Shown piece by piece: positions 7,707-17,235 of a stretch of DNA of 22,000 bases (positions within the stretch are counted from its first letter, which is position 1; each line of letters opens with the position of its first letter). The notes under the pieces are model-generated. The model ran no database searches, had not been told where the DNA came from, and was given only the letters and a program-made list of their open reading frames with translations. A program made the translations under genes and the position numbers. This DNA comes from Deltaproteobacteria bacterium (GTDB taxonomy: Bacteria > Desulfobacterota > Syntrophia > Syntrophales > Smithellaceae), in assembly GCA_009668925.1 (NCBI GenBank), contig SBEK01000051.1, forward strand, positions 1 through 22,000, in the 5' to 3' direction.

Positions 7707-9491
7707 ATGACGGCTGATCAAGGAAAGAAAACCTTTGTTCTTAAGGGAATCGGTGTTTCTCCCGGCATTGTTATCGGAAAAGTCTATCGTTTTGATCCAC
7801 TGGATGCCCAGATCTCTTTTTATAAACTCAACAGCGACGAATTGATCCCCCATGAAATAGAGCGGTTCAAGAAGGCCCTGAAAGACTCATCCCAGCAACT
7901 CCTGGACATTCAGGAAAACCTCAAAAAGACAAAAGTAACCGAACCGCTGTATATTATTGACGTCCATATTTTGCTCTTGTCGGATAAAAAATTCATCAAT
8001 CGCACGATCAAGTACATCCGTCGATTGGCCGTCAATGCCGAATGGGCTGTGCGCATGACGCTGGATCATTACAAGCAGGTCTTTGAGGGCCTGGATGATA
8101 TTTACATCAGCGGTCGTATCAGCGACGTGCAGTATGTTGTTCAGCGGATCCTGCGTAACCTGAGCGGAGAAAAACATGAAATTGTCTGGGAAGTGGGCCA
8201 CGGCGGGGTGGTTATCGTGGCGCATGATCTGTCACCGGCTGATACAGCCCAGATGAAACTTGATAAAATTGTCGGTTTTGCGACGGACAGCGGCGGTCGC
8301 ACCTCCCATACCGCCATCGTCGCCCGCTCCATGGAGTTGCCGGCTGTGGTCGGTTTGGATAATGTCACGCGTTTTGTCCGGACCGGGGATGAAATTATTG
8401 TGGACGGCACGTCAGGCCTCGTGGTGGTCAATCCTTATCCCGACATGATGAAGCGCTACGAGGAAAAAAAGCGCCATTACGATGATGCCAAGGACGAATA
8501 CCTCAAATATGCAAGACTGCCGGCGACGACTCTGGATCATTACCATGTTCAGATCGGCTCCAATATCGAGTTTATTGAAGAGATTCCTTCGGCGATCGTA
8601 CACGGAGCGGAGCACATCGGGTTATACAGGACGGAATTCCTGTATATCTATCGGGATGAATTGCCAACCGAGGAAGACCATTTCAATAATTACCGTCAAG
8701 TCCTGGCGGAGAAGAATTTGCAGTGGGCGACCATTCGCACGTTTGATCTGGGCGGTGACAAATTCGCGAAATATCAAAAACAGGTGAAAGAATTAAATCC
8801 GCAGATGGGGCTCAGGGCCATCCGGTTTTGTCTTAAAGAAAATGAAATATTCAAGACACAGCTGAGAGCCATCTGGCGCGTGAGCGTTCTGGGCCATGTG
8901 AAAATTCTTTTTCCGATGATATCGGGCATCGAGGAAATCCGGGAAGCCAAACGGCTGCTCGAAGAAACCCGTCAGGAGCTTTTGGCGGAAGGTGTGCCGA
9001 TCGCGGACCGGATGGACATCGGAGCGATGATTGAAGTGCCGGCGGCCGCCGTCATCGCCGATAAACTGGCTCGGGAAGTTGATTATTTCAGCATCGGGAC
9101 CAACGATTTGATTCAGTATTCGCTGGCCATTGATCGCTCCAATGAGAGAGTCACTTATCTTTATGAACCGCTGCACCCGGCTGTTTTGAGATTGATCAAG
9201 AAGATCGTTGACGAAGCGCACGAAGCAAAAATTCGCGTGGCGATGTGCGGTGAAATGGCCGGAGATCCTCTTTGCTGCCTGATCCTGCTGGGGATGCAGC
9301 TGGATGAACTGAGCATGAATCATTTGGCCATTCCCCGTATTAAGCGTATTGTACAGCAATCCACGCTTGCGGAATCCAGAGACCTTCTGAAGCAGGCGAT
9401 GTCTTTCAATAATGCGATAGACGTGCGGGCTTTCGTCCAGGATTATATGAATGGCCGGTTTCCGGATGAATTTCAGAAGAAGGAACCTTGA
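7707..9491 (+). CDS. ptsI: Phosphoenolpyruvate--protein phosphotransferase (PTS enzyme I)
   Basis: Enzyme I takes phosphate from PEP and gives it to HPr. The 594-residue product is a little longer than the usual 570-580. The N-terminal HPr-binding part starts VLKGIGVSPGIVIGKVYRF. The phospho-histidine domain carries TDSGGRTSHTAIVARS with active His201. The C-terminal PEP-binding TIM barrel has GLYRTEFLYI, RTFDLGGDKF, NPQMGLRAIRF, FSIGTNDLIQYS and RVAMCGEMAGD with catalytic Cys514. All key residues are present, so it should be active. It starts 8 nt after ptsH with only a distant GGAG, which suggests translational coupling. plsB follows after 48 nt on the same strand. Confidence 0.97.
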   Translation: MTADQGKKTFVLKGIGVSPGIVIGKVYRFDPLDAQISFYKLNSDELIPHEIERFKKALKDSSQQLLDIQENLKKTKVTEPLYIIDVHILLLSDKKFINRTIKYIRRLAVNAEWAVRMTLDHYKQVFEGLDDIYISGRISDVQYVVQRILRNLSGEKHEIVWEVGHGGVVIVAHDLSPADTAQMKLDKIVGFATDSGGRTSHTAIVARSMELPAVVGLDNVTRFVRTGDEIIVDGTSGLVVVNPYPDMMKRYEEKKRHYDDAKDEYLKYARLPATTLDHYHVQIGSNIEFIEEIPSAIVHGAEHIGLYRTEFLYIYRDELPTEEDHFNNYRQVLAEKNLQWATIRTFDLGGDKFAKYQKQVKELNPQMGLRAIRFCLKENEIFKTQLRAIWRVSVLGHVKILFPMISGIEEIREAKRLLEETRQELLAEGVPIADRMDIGAMIEVPAAAVIADKLAREVDYFSIGTNDLIQYSLAIDRSNERVTYLYEPLHPAVLRLIKKIVDEAHEAKIRVAMCGEMAGDPLCCLILLGMQLDELSMNHLAIPRIKRIVQQSTLAESRDLLKQAMSFNNAIDVRAFVQDYMNGRFPDEFQKKEP

Positions 9492-9539
9492 TTCCCGTCT
9501 TGACCACGGATTTCTAAAACGGAAGAAATCGGATTACTT

Positions 9540-12224
9540 ATGAGTAAAAATACGCCTACTGACGCCCATCAGCATGAAGACGCCTTACACGAAAGTTCCG
9601 GAGCCTATAAAAAGACGCCGCCCGACACCCGGCGGCAGGAAGACGAATACTATTCGGGATGTATTTATGCGAGGCAGGATTTCTGGCGTTTTCGGCCGGC
9701 GAAAGCCTATCTTTCCCGGGTGTCCATCGCCGATGAAGAGGTCGCCGCTCTCAAAAAACTGGCGGGTGAGGGCGTCATTGTTTACGCCATCAAGCAGCGC
9801 AGCAAGCTCAACAGTCTGATCATCGCCGAAATAGCCGGCCGTAAAGGTCTGCCCATGCCGGTGTATAGTCATGGCGTAAATATGTCTTTCTGGCAGCCTC
9901 TGTCCAAAATGCTCAAGTTCTACTGGTCATCCTTTCTGCGCCGCTTCCGCAGAGACCAGGTGACGAGGCAGGGCAAGCTGGATTTTCTGAAAAGAAAAGT
10001 TGCGGGTCAGGAAAGTATTATTATCCACCTGGGAGAATCGGAATTTATTGAAAGCCGGGCCGCCCAGGACGCGATTGCCAGCCTGATCAGCCTGCAGAGC
10101 AGCGTCTCCTTTCCCATCTTCATCGTGCCGGTTCTGGTTGCTTACGGACGGCGCAGGGAGAAAGAAGACGAAAGCGTCTTCAATATCCTGTTCGGACAGA
10201 TGGAGCATACCGGCACGCTGAGGCGTTTGGTGACGTTCATCCGCTATTCGAAGCAGGCTTTTGTGATCCCGGCGGAGCCGATTAATCTTACACAATATTT
10301 ATCGGCCACAAAGAATCTGACCAAAGACGAATTGATTCACGAGTTGCGGGGAGAGCTGATTGACCGCATTGAAGAAGAAAAGACGGCGGTCGTCGGACCG
10401 GCGTTGAAATCGCGCGCCGAACTCATCGGCATGGTGATGCATGATCCGAACCTCAACCATTTTCTGGATGAGTTTGCCCAGAAAACAAAAAGGGACAGGC
10501 TAAGCGTGGCAAAAGAGGCCCGCCGTTACCTTTTTGAAATCGCCGCCGATTACCAGGAGACGTTTATCGAAATCTGGCTCAAAGCCCTGACCTGGCTTTG
10601 GAATACGGTTTATGACGGTCTGTCCGTTGATTCAGAGGGGCTGGCCAGGATTCGCAATCTGTCCAAAAAAATGCCCTTCGTCATCATTTCCTGCCATCGC
10701 AGCCATATTGATTATTTGCTGCTTTCCTACGTCTTTTATAAAAATAACATCCAATTGCCGTTTATCGCCGCGGGCAACAATCTGTCTTTTTTCCCGCTGG
10801 GATATATTTTTCGCCGGTCCGGGGCCTTCTTTCTGAGGCGCAGTTTTCGCGGCAATGAAGTCTATGGAGAAGTTTTCTCCAAATATATGGCGACGCTTCT
10901 CCACGAAGGGCTTCCGCTGGAATTTTTTATCGAAGGCGGCAGGAGCCGGACCGGGAAAATGGTCATGCCCAAGTATGGCCTGCTGTCGATGATTATTCAG
11001 GCTTATCAGGACAAGTATTGTGAGAACCTGGCGGCCGTCCCGGTGTATATCGGGTATGACCGGGTCATCGAGGAGCGTTCCTACCTGAACGAACTGGCCG
11101 GCGCGCCGAAGGTCCAGGAAAATACGGTCGAGATTATTAAAACGACCAAAATCCTGCGCAAGCGGTATGGACGGGTGTACATTAACGTCGGTGAACCCAT
11201 TATCCTGAAGGATTATCTGGCGGCGCAGGAAAAACCCATGGAACAGATGGCTCTGGATGAACGGCAGAGCCTTTATCGGAAAATCGGCTATGAAGTTGTT
11301 TTGGAGATCAATAAGGTTTCAGTCGTCACACCTTTTTCTCTTGTCGCCTCGGGTCTTCTGAGCCACGACCGGCGCGGAATATCCCATGATGAACTCAACG
11401 GCATCCTCGGCGAATTCTACGAATATCTGTCGACCCGGCGGGTAAAATTCGCCGCCACCTTCGCGCACCGCGACCGGGCGATTATCGATGCATTAAATAT
11501 TTTCGATTCGACGGATGTCATCTCCAAAATCGAGGCCGACGAAGAGGAAGAAGAGATGCAGGAAATCGTCTACTCTCTGACCGACGCCAAGCGGCTGAAT
11601 CTGGAATATTACAAGAACAACATCCTGCACTTTTTCATTCCGATCTGCTTTGTGGCGACATCGATGGTCAATCATCATGAAGACTCCCTGTCGCTGGCGA
11701 AGATCATGGGGGATTACAAATTCCTGAAATGGCTTCTGTGGAATGAATTCATCTTTGACGAGACGCGGGACGACGTCGACGAAGTCAACGAGGTTCTCGC
11801 CTATCTCCATAACCGATCCATGATTGTGACGACGGAGCGCGACGGGGATGTGTGGGTGGAAATCAAAAGCCGGGGCGGCAACAAACTGAAGCCCTTTGCG
11901 GGGCTTATTCATAACTATCTGGAGTCCTGCTGGATTGTCATTCGCAGCCTGGTGTATCTCAAGAAGAAGCCGCGCACGCAGCGGGAATGGCTGACCAAAA
12001 TTCGTCCGCTGGGCGACAGGATGTTCCGCACGGGGGAAATTCTGCGCGCCGAAGCTTTGTCCCAGGCCAACTATCTCAATGCCATCAAGTTTATGGAAGA
12101 CGCGGAACTGATTATTTCACAGTCCGGAGAAGAGAAGGGCGGGAAGCGGGAGCTTACATACAGTCTGACGGACAACCGCGCGCAGGTGGAAGTGCTTCGC
12201 CGCCGGCTCTTCAAGTTTCTTTAG
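9540..12224 (+). CDS. plsB: Glycerol-3-phosphate 1-O-acyltransferase
   Basis: PlsB catalyses the first committed step of phospholipid synthesis, acylating sn-glycerol-3-phosphate at position 1 at the inner membrane. The acyltransferase motifs are in order: HRSHID (His386 to Asp391, the HX4D catalytic pair), GAFFLRRSF, FFIEGGRSRTGK and VPVYIGYD. The 894 residues exceed the about 800 of E. coli PlsB. The excess includes a polar N-terminus of about 50 residues and an acidic stretch (ADEEEEEMQ) in the C-terminal half. The C-terminal region (about 620-894) is the PlsB-type extension, not the short PlsC form. The start has only a weak GGA nearby. It lies 48 nt after ptsI with no terminator seen between, so it probably shares the PTS transcript. 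It converges on the minus-strand gene ending at 12234. Confidence 0.92.
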   Translation: MSKNTPTDAHQHEDALHESSGAYKKTPPDTRRQEDEYYSGCIYARQDFWRFRPAKAYLSRVSIADEEVAALKKLAGEGVIVYAIKQRSKLNSLIIAEIAGRKGLPMPVYSHGVNMSFWQPLSKMLKFYWSSFLRRFRRDQVTRQGKLDFLKRKVAGQESIIIHLGESEFIESRAAQDAIASLISLQSSVSFPIFIVPVLVAYGRRREKEDESVFNILFGQMEHTGTLRRLVTFIRYSKQAFVIPAEPINLTQYLSATKNLTKDELIHELRGELIDRIEEEKTAVVGPALKSRAELIGMVMHDPNLNHFLDEFAQKTKRDRLSVAKEARRYLFEIAADYQETFIEIWLKALTWLWNTVYDGLSVDSEGLARIRNLSKKMPFVIISCHRSHIDYLLLSYVFYKNNIQLPFIAAGNNLSFFPLGYIFRRSGAFFLRRSFRGNEVYGEVFSKYMATLLHEGLPLEFFIEGGRSRTGKMVMPKYGLLSMIIQAYQDKYCENLAAVPVYIGYDRVIEERSYLNELAGAPKVQENTVEIIKTTKILRKRYGRVYINVGEPIILKDYLAAQEKPMEQMALDERQSLYRKIGYEVVLEINKVSVVTPFSLVASGLLSHDRRGISHDELNGILGEFYEYLSTRRVKFAATFAHRDRAIIDALNIFDSTDVISKIEADEEEEEMQEIVYSLTDAKRLNLEYYKNNILHFFIPICFVATSMVNHHEDSLSLAKIMGDYKFLKWLLWNEFIFDETRDDVDEVNEVLAYLHNRSMIVTTERDGDVWVEIKSRGGNKLKPFAGLIHNYLESCWIVIRSLVYLKKKPRTQREWLTKIRPLGDRMFRTGEILRAEALSQANYLNAIKFMEDAELIISQSGEEKGGKRELTYSLTDNRAQVEVLRRRLFKFL

Positions 12225-12233
12225 CTTTCTTTT

Positions 12234-13034
12234 CTAAAAGGAATATTTGAGATGGATTCCGCCATAAATAATGGCGCTGTCTTTATCAATCAGATTATTA
12301 ACGAGACCTTTCCCCTTGAGCTCCTGATTGTTCGTATTATTGGTCGAGAACGCGTAGGTGATCGCCGGGGCAATCGTTACGGACGCGGATACGCTGATCG
12401 GCAGATATATCGATATGGTGGTGTCGTGAAACGGATTGTGGATAAACGGCTTCAAGGCAGGATCGTAATAGGGAGTCAAAGCGGCCGGTTCTGCACCGCC
12501 TCTACCGTAATTTGCCGGATGATCCGGCGCCAACCGTAAATCATTGCCGGTGTCCGGGCCGGACATTTTCAATAAATCCGCCACGCTGGTGTTGCCGCCG
12601 ATGCCGCCCGTCAGTGTTGAATGAAAAGTAGGCAAAGGCCGAAAACCCATAAACGTGAAAATATTCCGCAAATAATAAAAATTGCCGCCGGCGATCAGGG
12701 GATCGAAAGAAAAAATATGCTGCGTAAAACCGGCGGCCCTTTGCAGCCATTCTGCTTGCCCGGAGCAGAATAGGGAAGGAAGAAGATCGGCGAGGGAAGA
12801 TTCCGGTGCGGCGTCTTTATTCCAGGCACGGGTATACCATAATGTTTGTCCGCGCGGACCAGCCGGAGGATCTTTCGGAAAAGCCCGCGCCGCAGGCATC
12901 TGTCGAGAGACCTGAACGAAGACATTCTCCGCGCCGCGGTTTTCGCCGGCCGCCTCCTCGGCCGGGAGGGCGGCGGGCGCCAGGCACGCAGCAAGGACAA
13001 GGACAAACCTGAAGAAGAAGTGTGCTTTTCTCAT
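12234..13034 (-). CDS. Exported protein with outer-membrane-like C-terminus, function unknown
   Basis: I do not recognise the family. The 266-residue product starts MRKAHFFFRFVLVLAACLAPAALPA, a signal peptide with likely cleavage before EEAAG, so it leaves the cytoplasm. The middle is rich in Gly, Pro and aromatic residues (GGNFYYLRNIFTFMGFRPLP). The end has alternating strands (ISIYLPISVSASVTIAPAITYAF and IIYGGIHLKYSF) with a terminal Phe, the usual signal for outer-membrane beta-barrel insertion. Only the last few strands look barrel-like, so this may be a small or partial barrel. The frame is open to an ATG at 13082, but the signal peptide supports 13034; the ribosome-binding site is weak. 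Its stop is only 9 nt from that of plsB. Confidence 0.7.
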   Translation of the reverse strand: MRKAHFFFRFVLVLAACLAPAALPAEEAAGENRGAENVFVQVSRQMPAARAFPKDPPAGPRGQTLWYTRAWNKDAAPESSLADLLPSLFCSGQAEWLQRAAGFTQHIFSFDPLIAGGNFYYLRNIFTFMGFRPLPTFHSTLTGGIGGNTSVADLLKMSGPDTGNDLRLAPDHPANYGRGGAEPAALTPYYDPALKPFIHNPFHDTTISIYLPISVSASVTIAPAITYAFSTNNTNNQELKGKGLVNNLIDKDSAIIYGGIHLKYSF

Positions 13035-13098
13035 AACGACACTCACGGTATTTGATCGTAAGACCCCGCATTTTATATTCAATACGTCAATCCAATCC

Positions 13099-13146
13099 GA
13101 CGATGAATCTGCATAGCCATCGTCTGATATCTATATCTGCGCAGAT
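13099..13146. repeat. Two short inverted repeats upstream of the exported-protein gene
   Basis: GACGATG (13099-13105) pairs with CATCGTC (13118-13124). Just beyond is a perfect 12-bp palindrome ATCTGCGCAGAT (13135-13146). Both lie 65-112 bp upstream of the start at 13034, where an operator could sit, and in the 248-bp gap before the enolase gene. No regulator is identified. Confidence 0.4.
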
Positions 13147-13242
13147 GGTTATTTGGTCAGTGACCTGTGATACATGAATTGAAAGAATCGGCGTTAAATA
13201 GATTTGACGAAAATTCTTCCTGATGATTCGAGGGGTTGAACG

Positions 13243-13272
13243 GGAGTGAAACCCGCTGCCGGGTTTCACTCC
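13243..13272 (-). terminator. Hairpin after enolase, probable terminator lacking a U-tract
   Basis: A perfect 13-bp stem (GGAGTGAAACCCG at 13243-13255 with its complement at 13260-13272) with a 4-nt loop starts 10 nt past the enolase stop. Neither flank has a T-run, so it may stop transcripts inefficiently or mainly protect the 3' end of the mRNA. Confidence 0.55.
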
Positions 13273-13282
13273 ACGGGGTGGG

Positions 13283-14654
<1,372 letters not shown>

Positions 14655-14816
14655 GGCGATATTAAAGACTTCCCTGTCCAGTCCCGGACTCAGCAGCTCC
14701 CGTGTTCAGGAATCGGCTGCGCCAACCGTTCCCTGCACTTTTCAAAGCCGCTTGCTAACTTTCCCTAAGTCGGATAGTAAGAAAGCCGATTTTTAAGCAA
14801 AGGGGAACGGGCCGGT

Positions 14817-15584
14817 TTGGCAAACGATATCGTAAAAAAGGAAAAACATACCAAGCTCTTTCTGCACATGAAGAAGTGGCTGGAAAAGGCCGTCCTCGAT
14901 TACGCCATGATCGGGGAGGGAGACCGGGTGCTGGTGGGCGTTTCCGGCGGCGCGGACAGCTATGCCCTTTTGGATTTACTGGATTCCAGAATGATCTTCG
15001 TGCCGCGGTTTTCATTCATCGCGGTCAACATCGATATGGGGTTTGATCCGGATTTCACGGCCTATCGGGAACTGGAGCGCTATTTTCAGGAGCACGAATA
15101 CTCCTATGTCATGGAAAAAACGGACATCGGCCCTGTCGCGCATTCGGATTTCAACAGGAAGAATCCCTGCTTTCTGTGCTCGCGCCTGAGGCGCAAAAGA
15201 ATCTTCGAGATCGCCGAGGAAAAAGGCTGTACCAAGATTGCCTTTGCCCACCATCGTGATGATATTATCGAAACGCTGCTCATCAATATGTTTTACGGGC
15301 GGGAAATTAGTACGATGATGCCGAATCAGAGTGTCTTCGGCGGCAAACTGCATATCATCCGGCCGCTGGCCTATCTGCGGGAGGAGCTGGTCAAGAAATA
15401 CAGCCGCGAGCGGCAGTTTCCGGCGGTGAAAAACGCCTGTCCGTCGAGCGAGAATTCACGAAGGATTTATGTAAAGAAACTTCTGAATGAACTGGAGCGG
15501 GAAAATCCGGACATCCGGCACAATATTTTTACGGCACTTAGTCACGTCAAGCCTGATTATCTGCCGTTTGGGACGAAAATATGA
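14817..15584 (+). CDS. ttcA: TtcA-family tRNA 2-thiocytidine synthetase
   Basis: TtcA thiolates cytidine 32 of certain tRNAs, using ATP and an Fe-S cluster. The 255-residue product has the PP-loop SGGADS (43-48). Two cysteines, Cys118 and Cys121 (PCFLCSRLRR), and a third, Cys208 (NACPSS), are the pattern TtcA uses to hold its [4Fe-4S] cluster. AFAHHRDDIIETLLINMFY and IIRPLAYLREE are also typical. It is shorter than E. coli TtcA (about 310). The start is a TTG at 14817 with AGGGG 11 nt upstream; the next in-frame ATG at 14868 lacks a ribosome-binding site. The start is therefore less certain than the function. smpB follows after 35 nt, so two RNA-related genes are probably co-transcribed. Confidence 0.85.
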   Translation: MANDIVKKEKHTKLFLHMKKWLEKAVLDYAMIGEGDRVLVGVSGGADSYALLDLLDSRMIFVPRFSFIAVNIDMGFDPDFTAYRELERYFQEHEYSYVMEKTDIGPVAHSDFNRKNPCFLCSRLRRKRIFEIAEEKGCTKIAFAHHRDDIIETLLINMFYGREISTMMPNQSVFGGKLHIIRPLAYLREELVKKYSRERQFPAVKNACPSSENSRRIYVKKLLNELERENPDIRHNIFTALSHVKPDYLPFGTKI

Positions 15585-15619
15585 ATGGCTTAAATTGCGG
15601 TTTAAGGTAAAATAAAAAC

Positions 15620-16096
15620 ATGGCTAAAGAAAACACTGCCCAAAAGCTGATCGCGTCCAATAAAACGGCGCGCCTCAATTATGATATCGACGATGTCTAC
15701 GAGGCCGGGATCGTGTTGTCGGGAACGGAGGTCAAGGCGCTGCGCGCCGGAAAGGCCAACCTGAAAGACAGCTACGCAGTCGTCAAGGACGATGAGGTTT
15801 ACCTGCGCGAAATGCACATCAGCCACTACGATCACGGCAACCGCTTCAATCACGAGCCTCTGCGCCCGCGCAAACTGCTTCTGCACAAACGGGAGATTAA
15901 AAAGCTCTACGGCAAGTCGCGGGAAAAAGGCCTGGCGCTGGTTCCGCTCAAACTCTATTTTAAAAACGGGATCGTCAAAGTGGAAATCGGCATCGGTAAG
16001 GGCAAGAAACTTCATGACCGCCGCGAAGACATCAAAAAACGCGAAGAGCGGCGCGATATCGCGCGCGACTTCAAGTCTAAGTTGATCAAAATCTGA
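15620..16096 (+). CDS. smpB: SsrA-binding protein SmpB
   Basis: SmpB binds tmRNA and brings it to stalled ribosomes for trans-translation. The 158-residue product is full length. It has the OB-fold core ([62 protein letters not shown]), then [29 protein letters not shown]. The basic C-terminal tail ([20 protein letters not shown]) enters the mRNA channel in known structures. The ribosome-binding site is weak. Its RNA partner ssrA starts 757 nt downstream with one thioesterase gene between them, so the two trans-translation partners are neighbours but have separate promoters. Confidence 0.98.
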   Translation: MAKENTAQKLIASNKTARLNYDIDDVYEAGIVLSGTEVKALRAGKANLKDSYAVVKDDEVYLREMHISHYDHGNRFNHEPLRPRKLLLHKREIKKLYGKSREKGLALVPLKLYFKNGIVKVEIGIGKGKKLHDRREDIKKREERRDIARDFKSKLIKI

Positions 16097-16177
16097 TACC
16101 TTCTTCGGCAGTTTACTGCTTTGACATTGTGCATTACATTAGGGCGACGGATTTTGGGCGCTAAACGGAGGTGAATA

Positions 16178-16675
16178 ATGGAAGGGAAAAAGGTCAGCGA
16201 AAGCGTCGTGATCATGGGGCAGGGCATGAACCCGGAAAATGCCAACCCGGCGGGCAATGTCCACGGCGGCGACATCATGAAACTCATTGACACGGCAGGG
16301 GGAATTGCGGCCACGCGCCACGCCAGGGCGCACACGGTGACCGCTTCCATTGACCGGATGGACTTTCATCATCCGGTATTTATCGGCGATTTTCTGACGC
16401 TGAAAGCTTCGGTAAATTTTGTCGGAAGAACATCCATGGAAGTCGGCGTCCGGGTAGAGGCGGAAAATCCGATTACCGGAGAAAAACGCCACACCGGTTC
16501 AGCGTATCTGACCTTTGTAGCTCTGGATGCCAACAAACGCCCCATTCAATTGCCTCCGCTGATTCTGGAGTGTGAAGAGGACCGGCATCGCAACACCGAA
16601 GCCGCGGAAAGAAGAAAAATGCGTCTTGCGGAAAGGGAAAAAGAGAGAATGCATGAAGCAAGCGATAAATGCTGA
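16178..16675 (+). CDS. Hotdog-fold acyl-CoA thioesterase
   Basis: This protein probably hydrolyses acyl-CoA to free acid and CoA in the cytoplasm. The 165-residue product is a single hotdog domain of the YciA/BACH type. It has NPAGNVHGGDIMKLIDTAGGIAATRHA (about 23-49, with the active-site Asn/Asp region), then TASIDRMDFHHPVFIGDFL, VNFVGRTSMEVGVRVEAEN and GSAYLTFVALD. The last 30 residues are a charged helix-like tail (EAAERRKMRLAEREKERM) beyond the domain, as in several YciA homologues. A strong GGAGGTG site lies just before the ATG at 16178. The acyl-chain preference cannot be read from sequence. It lies between smpB and ssrA with no evident functional tie. Confidence 0.9.
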   Translation: MEGKKVSESVVIMGQGMNPENANPAGNVHGGDIMKLIDTAGGIAATRHARAHTVTASIDRMDFHHPVFIGDFLTLKASVNFVGRTSMEVGVRVEAENPITGEKRHTGSAYLTFVALDANKRPIQLPPLILECEEDRHRNTEAAERRKMRLAEREKERMHEASDKC

Positions 16676-16755
16676 AATTTGTCTTCGGCCCGGAAAGAGG
16701 GGATATCGCGGACGTGCCGCAATCCCGATGCCAGGTCGGCCCTGGCCTGAACCGG

Positions 16756-16802
16756 CCGGCAGTCTTATGGGATCGGGCGCTATGGCTGCCGGGGTTCTTT
16801 TC
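16756..16802 (+). terminator. Possible terminator after the thioesterase gene
   Basis: CCGGCAG (16756-16762) can pair with CTGCCGG (16786-16792), followed by a T-rich run (TTCTTTTCTTT). The 23-nt loop is long, so this is a weak call. It abuts the ssrA promoter. Confidence 0.35.
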
Positions 16803-16803
16803 T

Positions 16804-16832
16804 TTGACAAACAGAGTGTTAATGTCTATATT
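16804..16832 (+). promoter_or_regulatory. Sigma-70 promoter of ssrA
   Basis: A perfect TTGACA (16804-16809), a 17-nt spacer and TATATT (16827-16832) place the start of transcription near 16839. That is about 14 nt before the mature 5' end of tmRNA, which RNase P would trim. This is the strongest promoter match in the window. Confidence 0.85.
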
Positions 16833-16945
16833 ACAGTCGAAATAAAAACGAAGGGGGCGTAACGGTTTCGACGGGGACATTTGAAGTTGTAGAAGCGTGC
16901 CGAGGTTCCTACAGGCCTCGTTAAACAGGTAGGAAACATATAATC

Positions 16946-16978
16946 GCAGACAACTACGATTACGCTTTAGCAGCTTAG
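16946..16978 (+). other. tmRNA proteolysis-tag reading frame
   Basis: From the resume codon GCA at 16946 the frame reads ADNYDYALAA and stops at TAG (16976-16978). With the alanine carried by tmRNA the added tag would be 11 residues. The ALAA end is the usual ClpXP/ClpAP recognition signal. Confidence 0.9.
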
Positions 16979-17176
16979 ACTGCTAACGTTGAACCCGGTT
17001 CTCCTGCCGGCTGGGGGAAACGTCATTTAGACAGGATAGCCAAACTTCTTGCCTGGGGGAGGGCGGCGAAACCTTACAGGATAGCGCGGTGAGATCCGGC
17101 CTTAGGGAGCAAACCAGCGTGAAGGTTCTAAAACGAAGGCTACGCACGTAGAAGCTCCAGCGGAAGGTTTTCGGAC

Positions 17177-17204
17177 GCGGGTTCAATTCCCGCCGCCTCC
17201 ACCA
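17177..17204 (+). other. Probable attachment site (att core) in the 3' end of ssrA
   Basis: The T-arm and acceptor 3' half of tmRNA are a favoured target of P4-type integrases, and an integrase gene starts 178 nt downstream. The exact crossover cannot be set because the second copy is not in this window; a direct repeat of part of this segment is expected at the far end of the element. Confidence 0.6.
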
Positions 17205-17235
17205 AGACAGAATCCAGCAAAGTCCAAGGAAGTAT

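Larger units (their letters stand above)
16853..17204 (+). ncRNA. ssrA: tmRNA (transfer-messenger RNA)
   Basis: tmRNA rescues stalled ribosomes and tags the unfinished protein for proteolysis. The mature RNA is 352 nt. The 5' end GGGGGCG (16853-16859) pairs with CGCCTCC (17194-17200) as a tRNA-like acceptor stem with one G-U pair, and ACCA ends at 17204. The T-arm is GCGGG (17177-17181), loop TTCAATT, CCCGC (17189-17193). The region after the acceptor stem (GTAACGGTTTCGACGGGG) is the conserved tmRNA signature. A tag reading frame at 16946-16978 is followed by the pseudoknot region. This is the one-piece form, not the permuted two-piece form. The 3' end also appears to serve as the integration site of the element downstream. 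Confidence 0.97.

Noticed and set aside
8793..9359. Minus-strand open frame of 188 codons inside ptsI
   Set aside because: It is antisense to the conserved PEP-binding domain of enzyme I and its translation shows no recognisable domain.
17165..17204. Separate tRNA gene suggested by the T-arm and CCA end
   Set aside because: The T-arm and acceptor half pair with the 5' end at 16853 and belong to tmRNA; no anticodon arm is adjacent.
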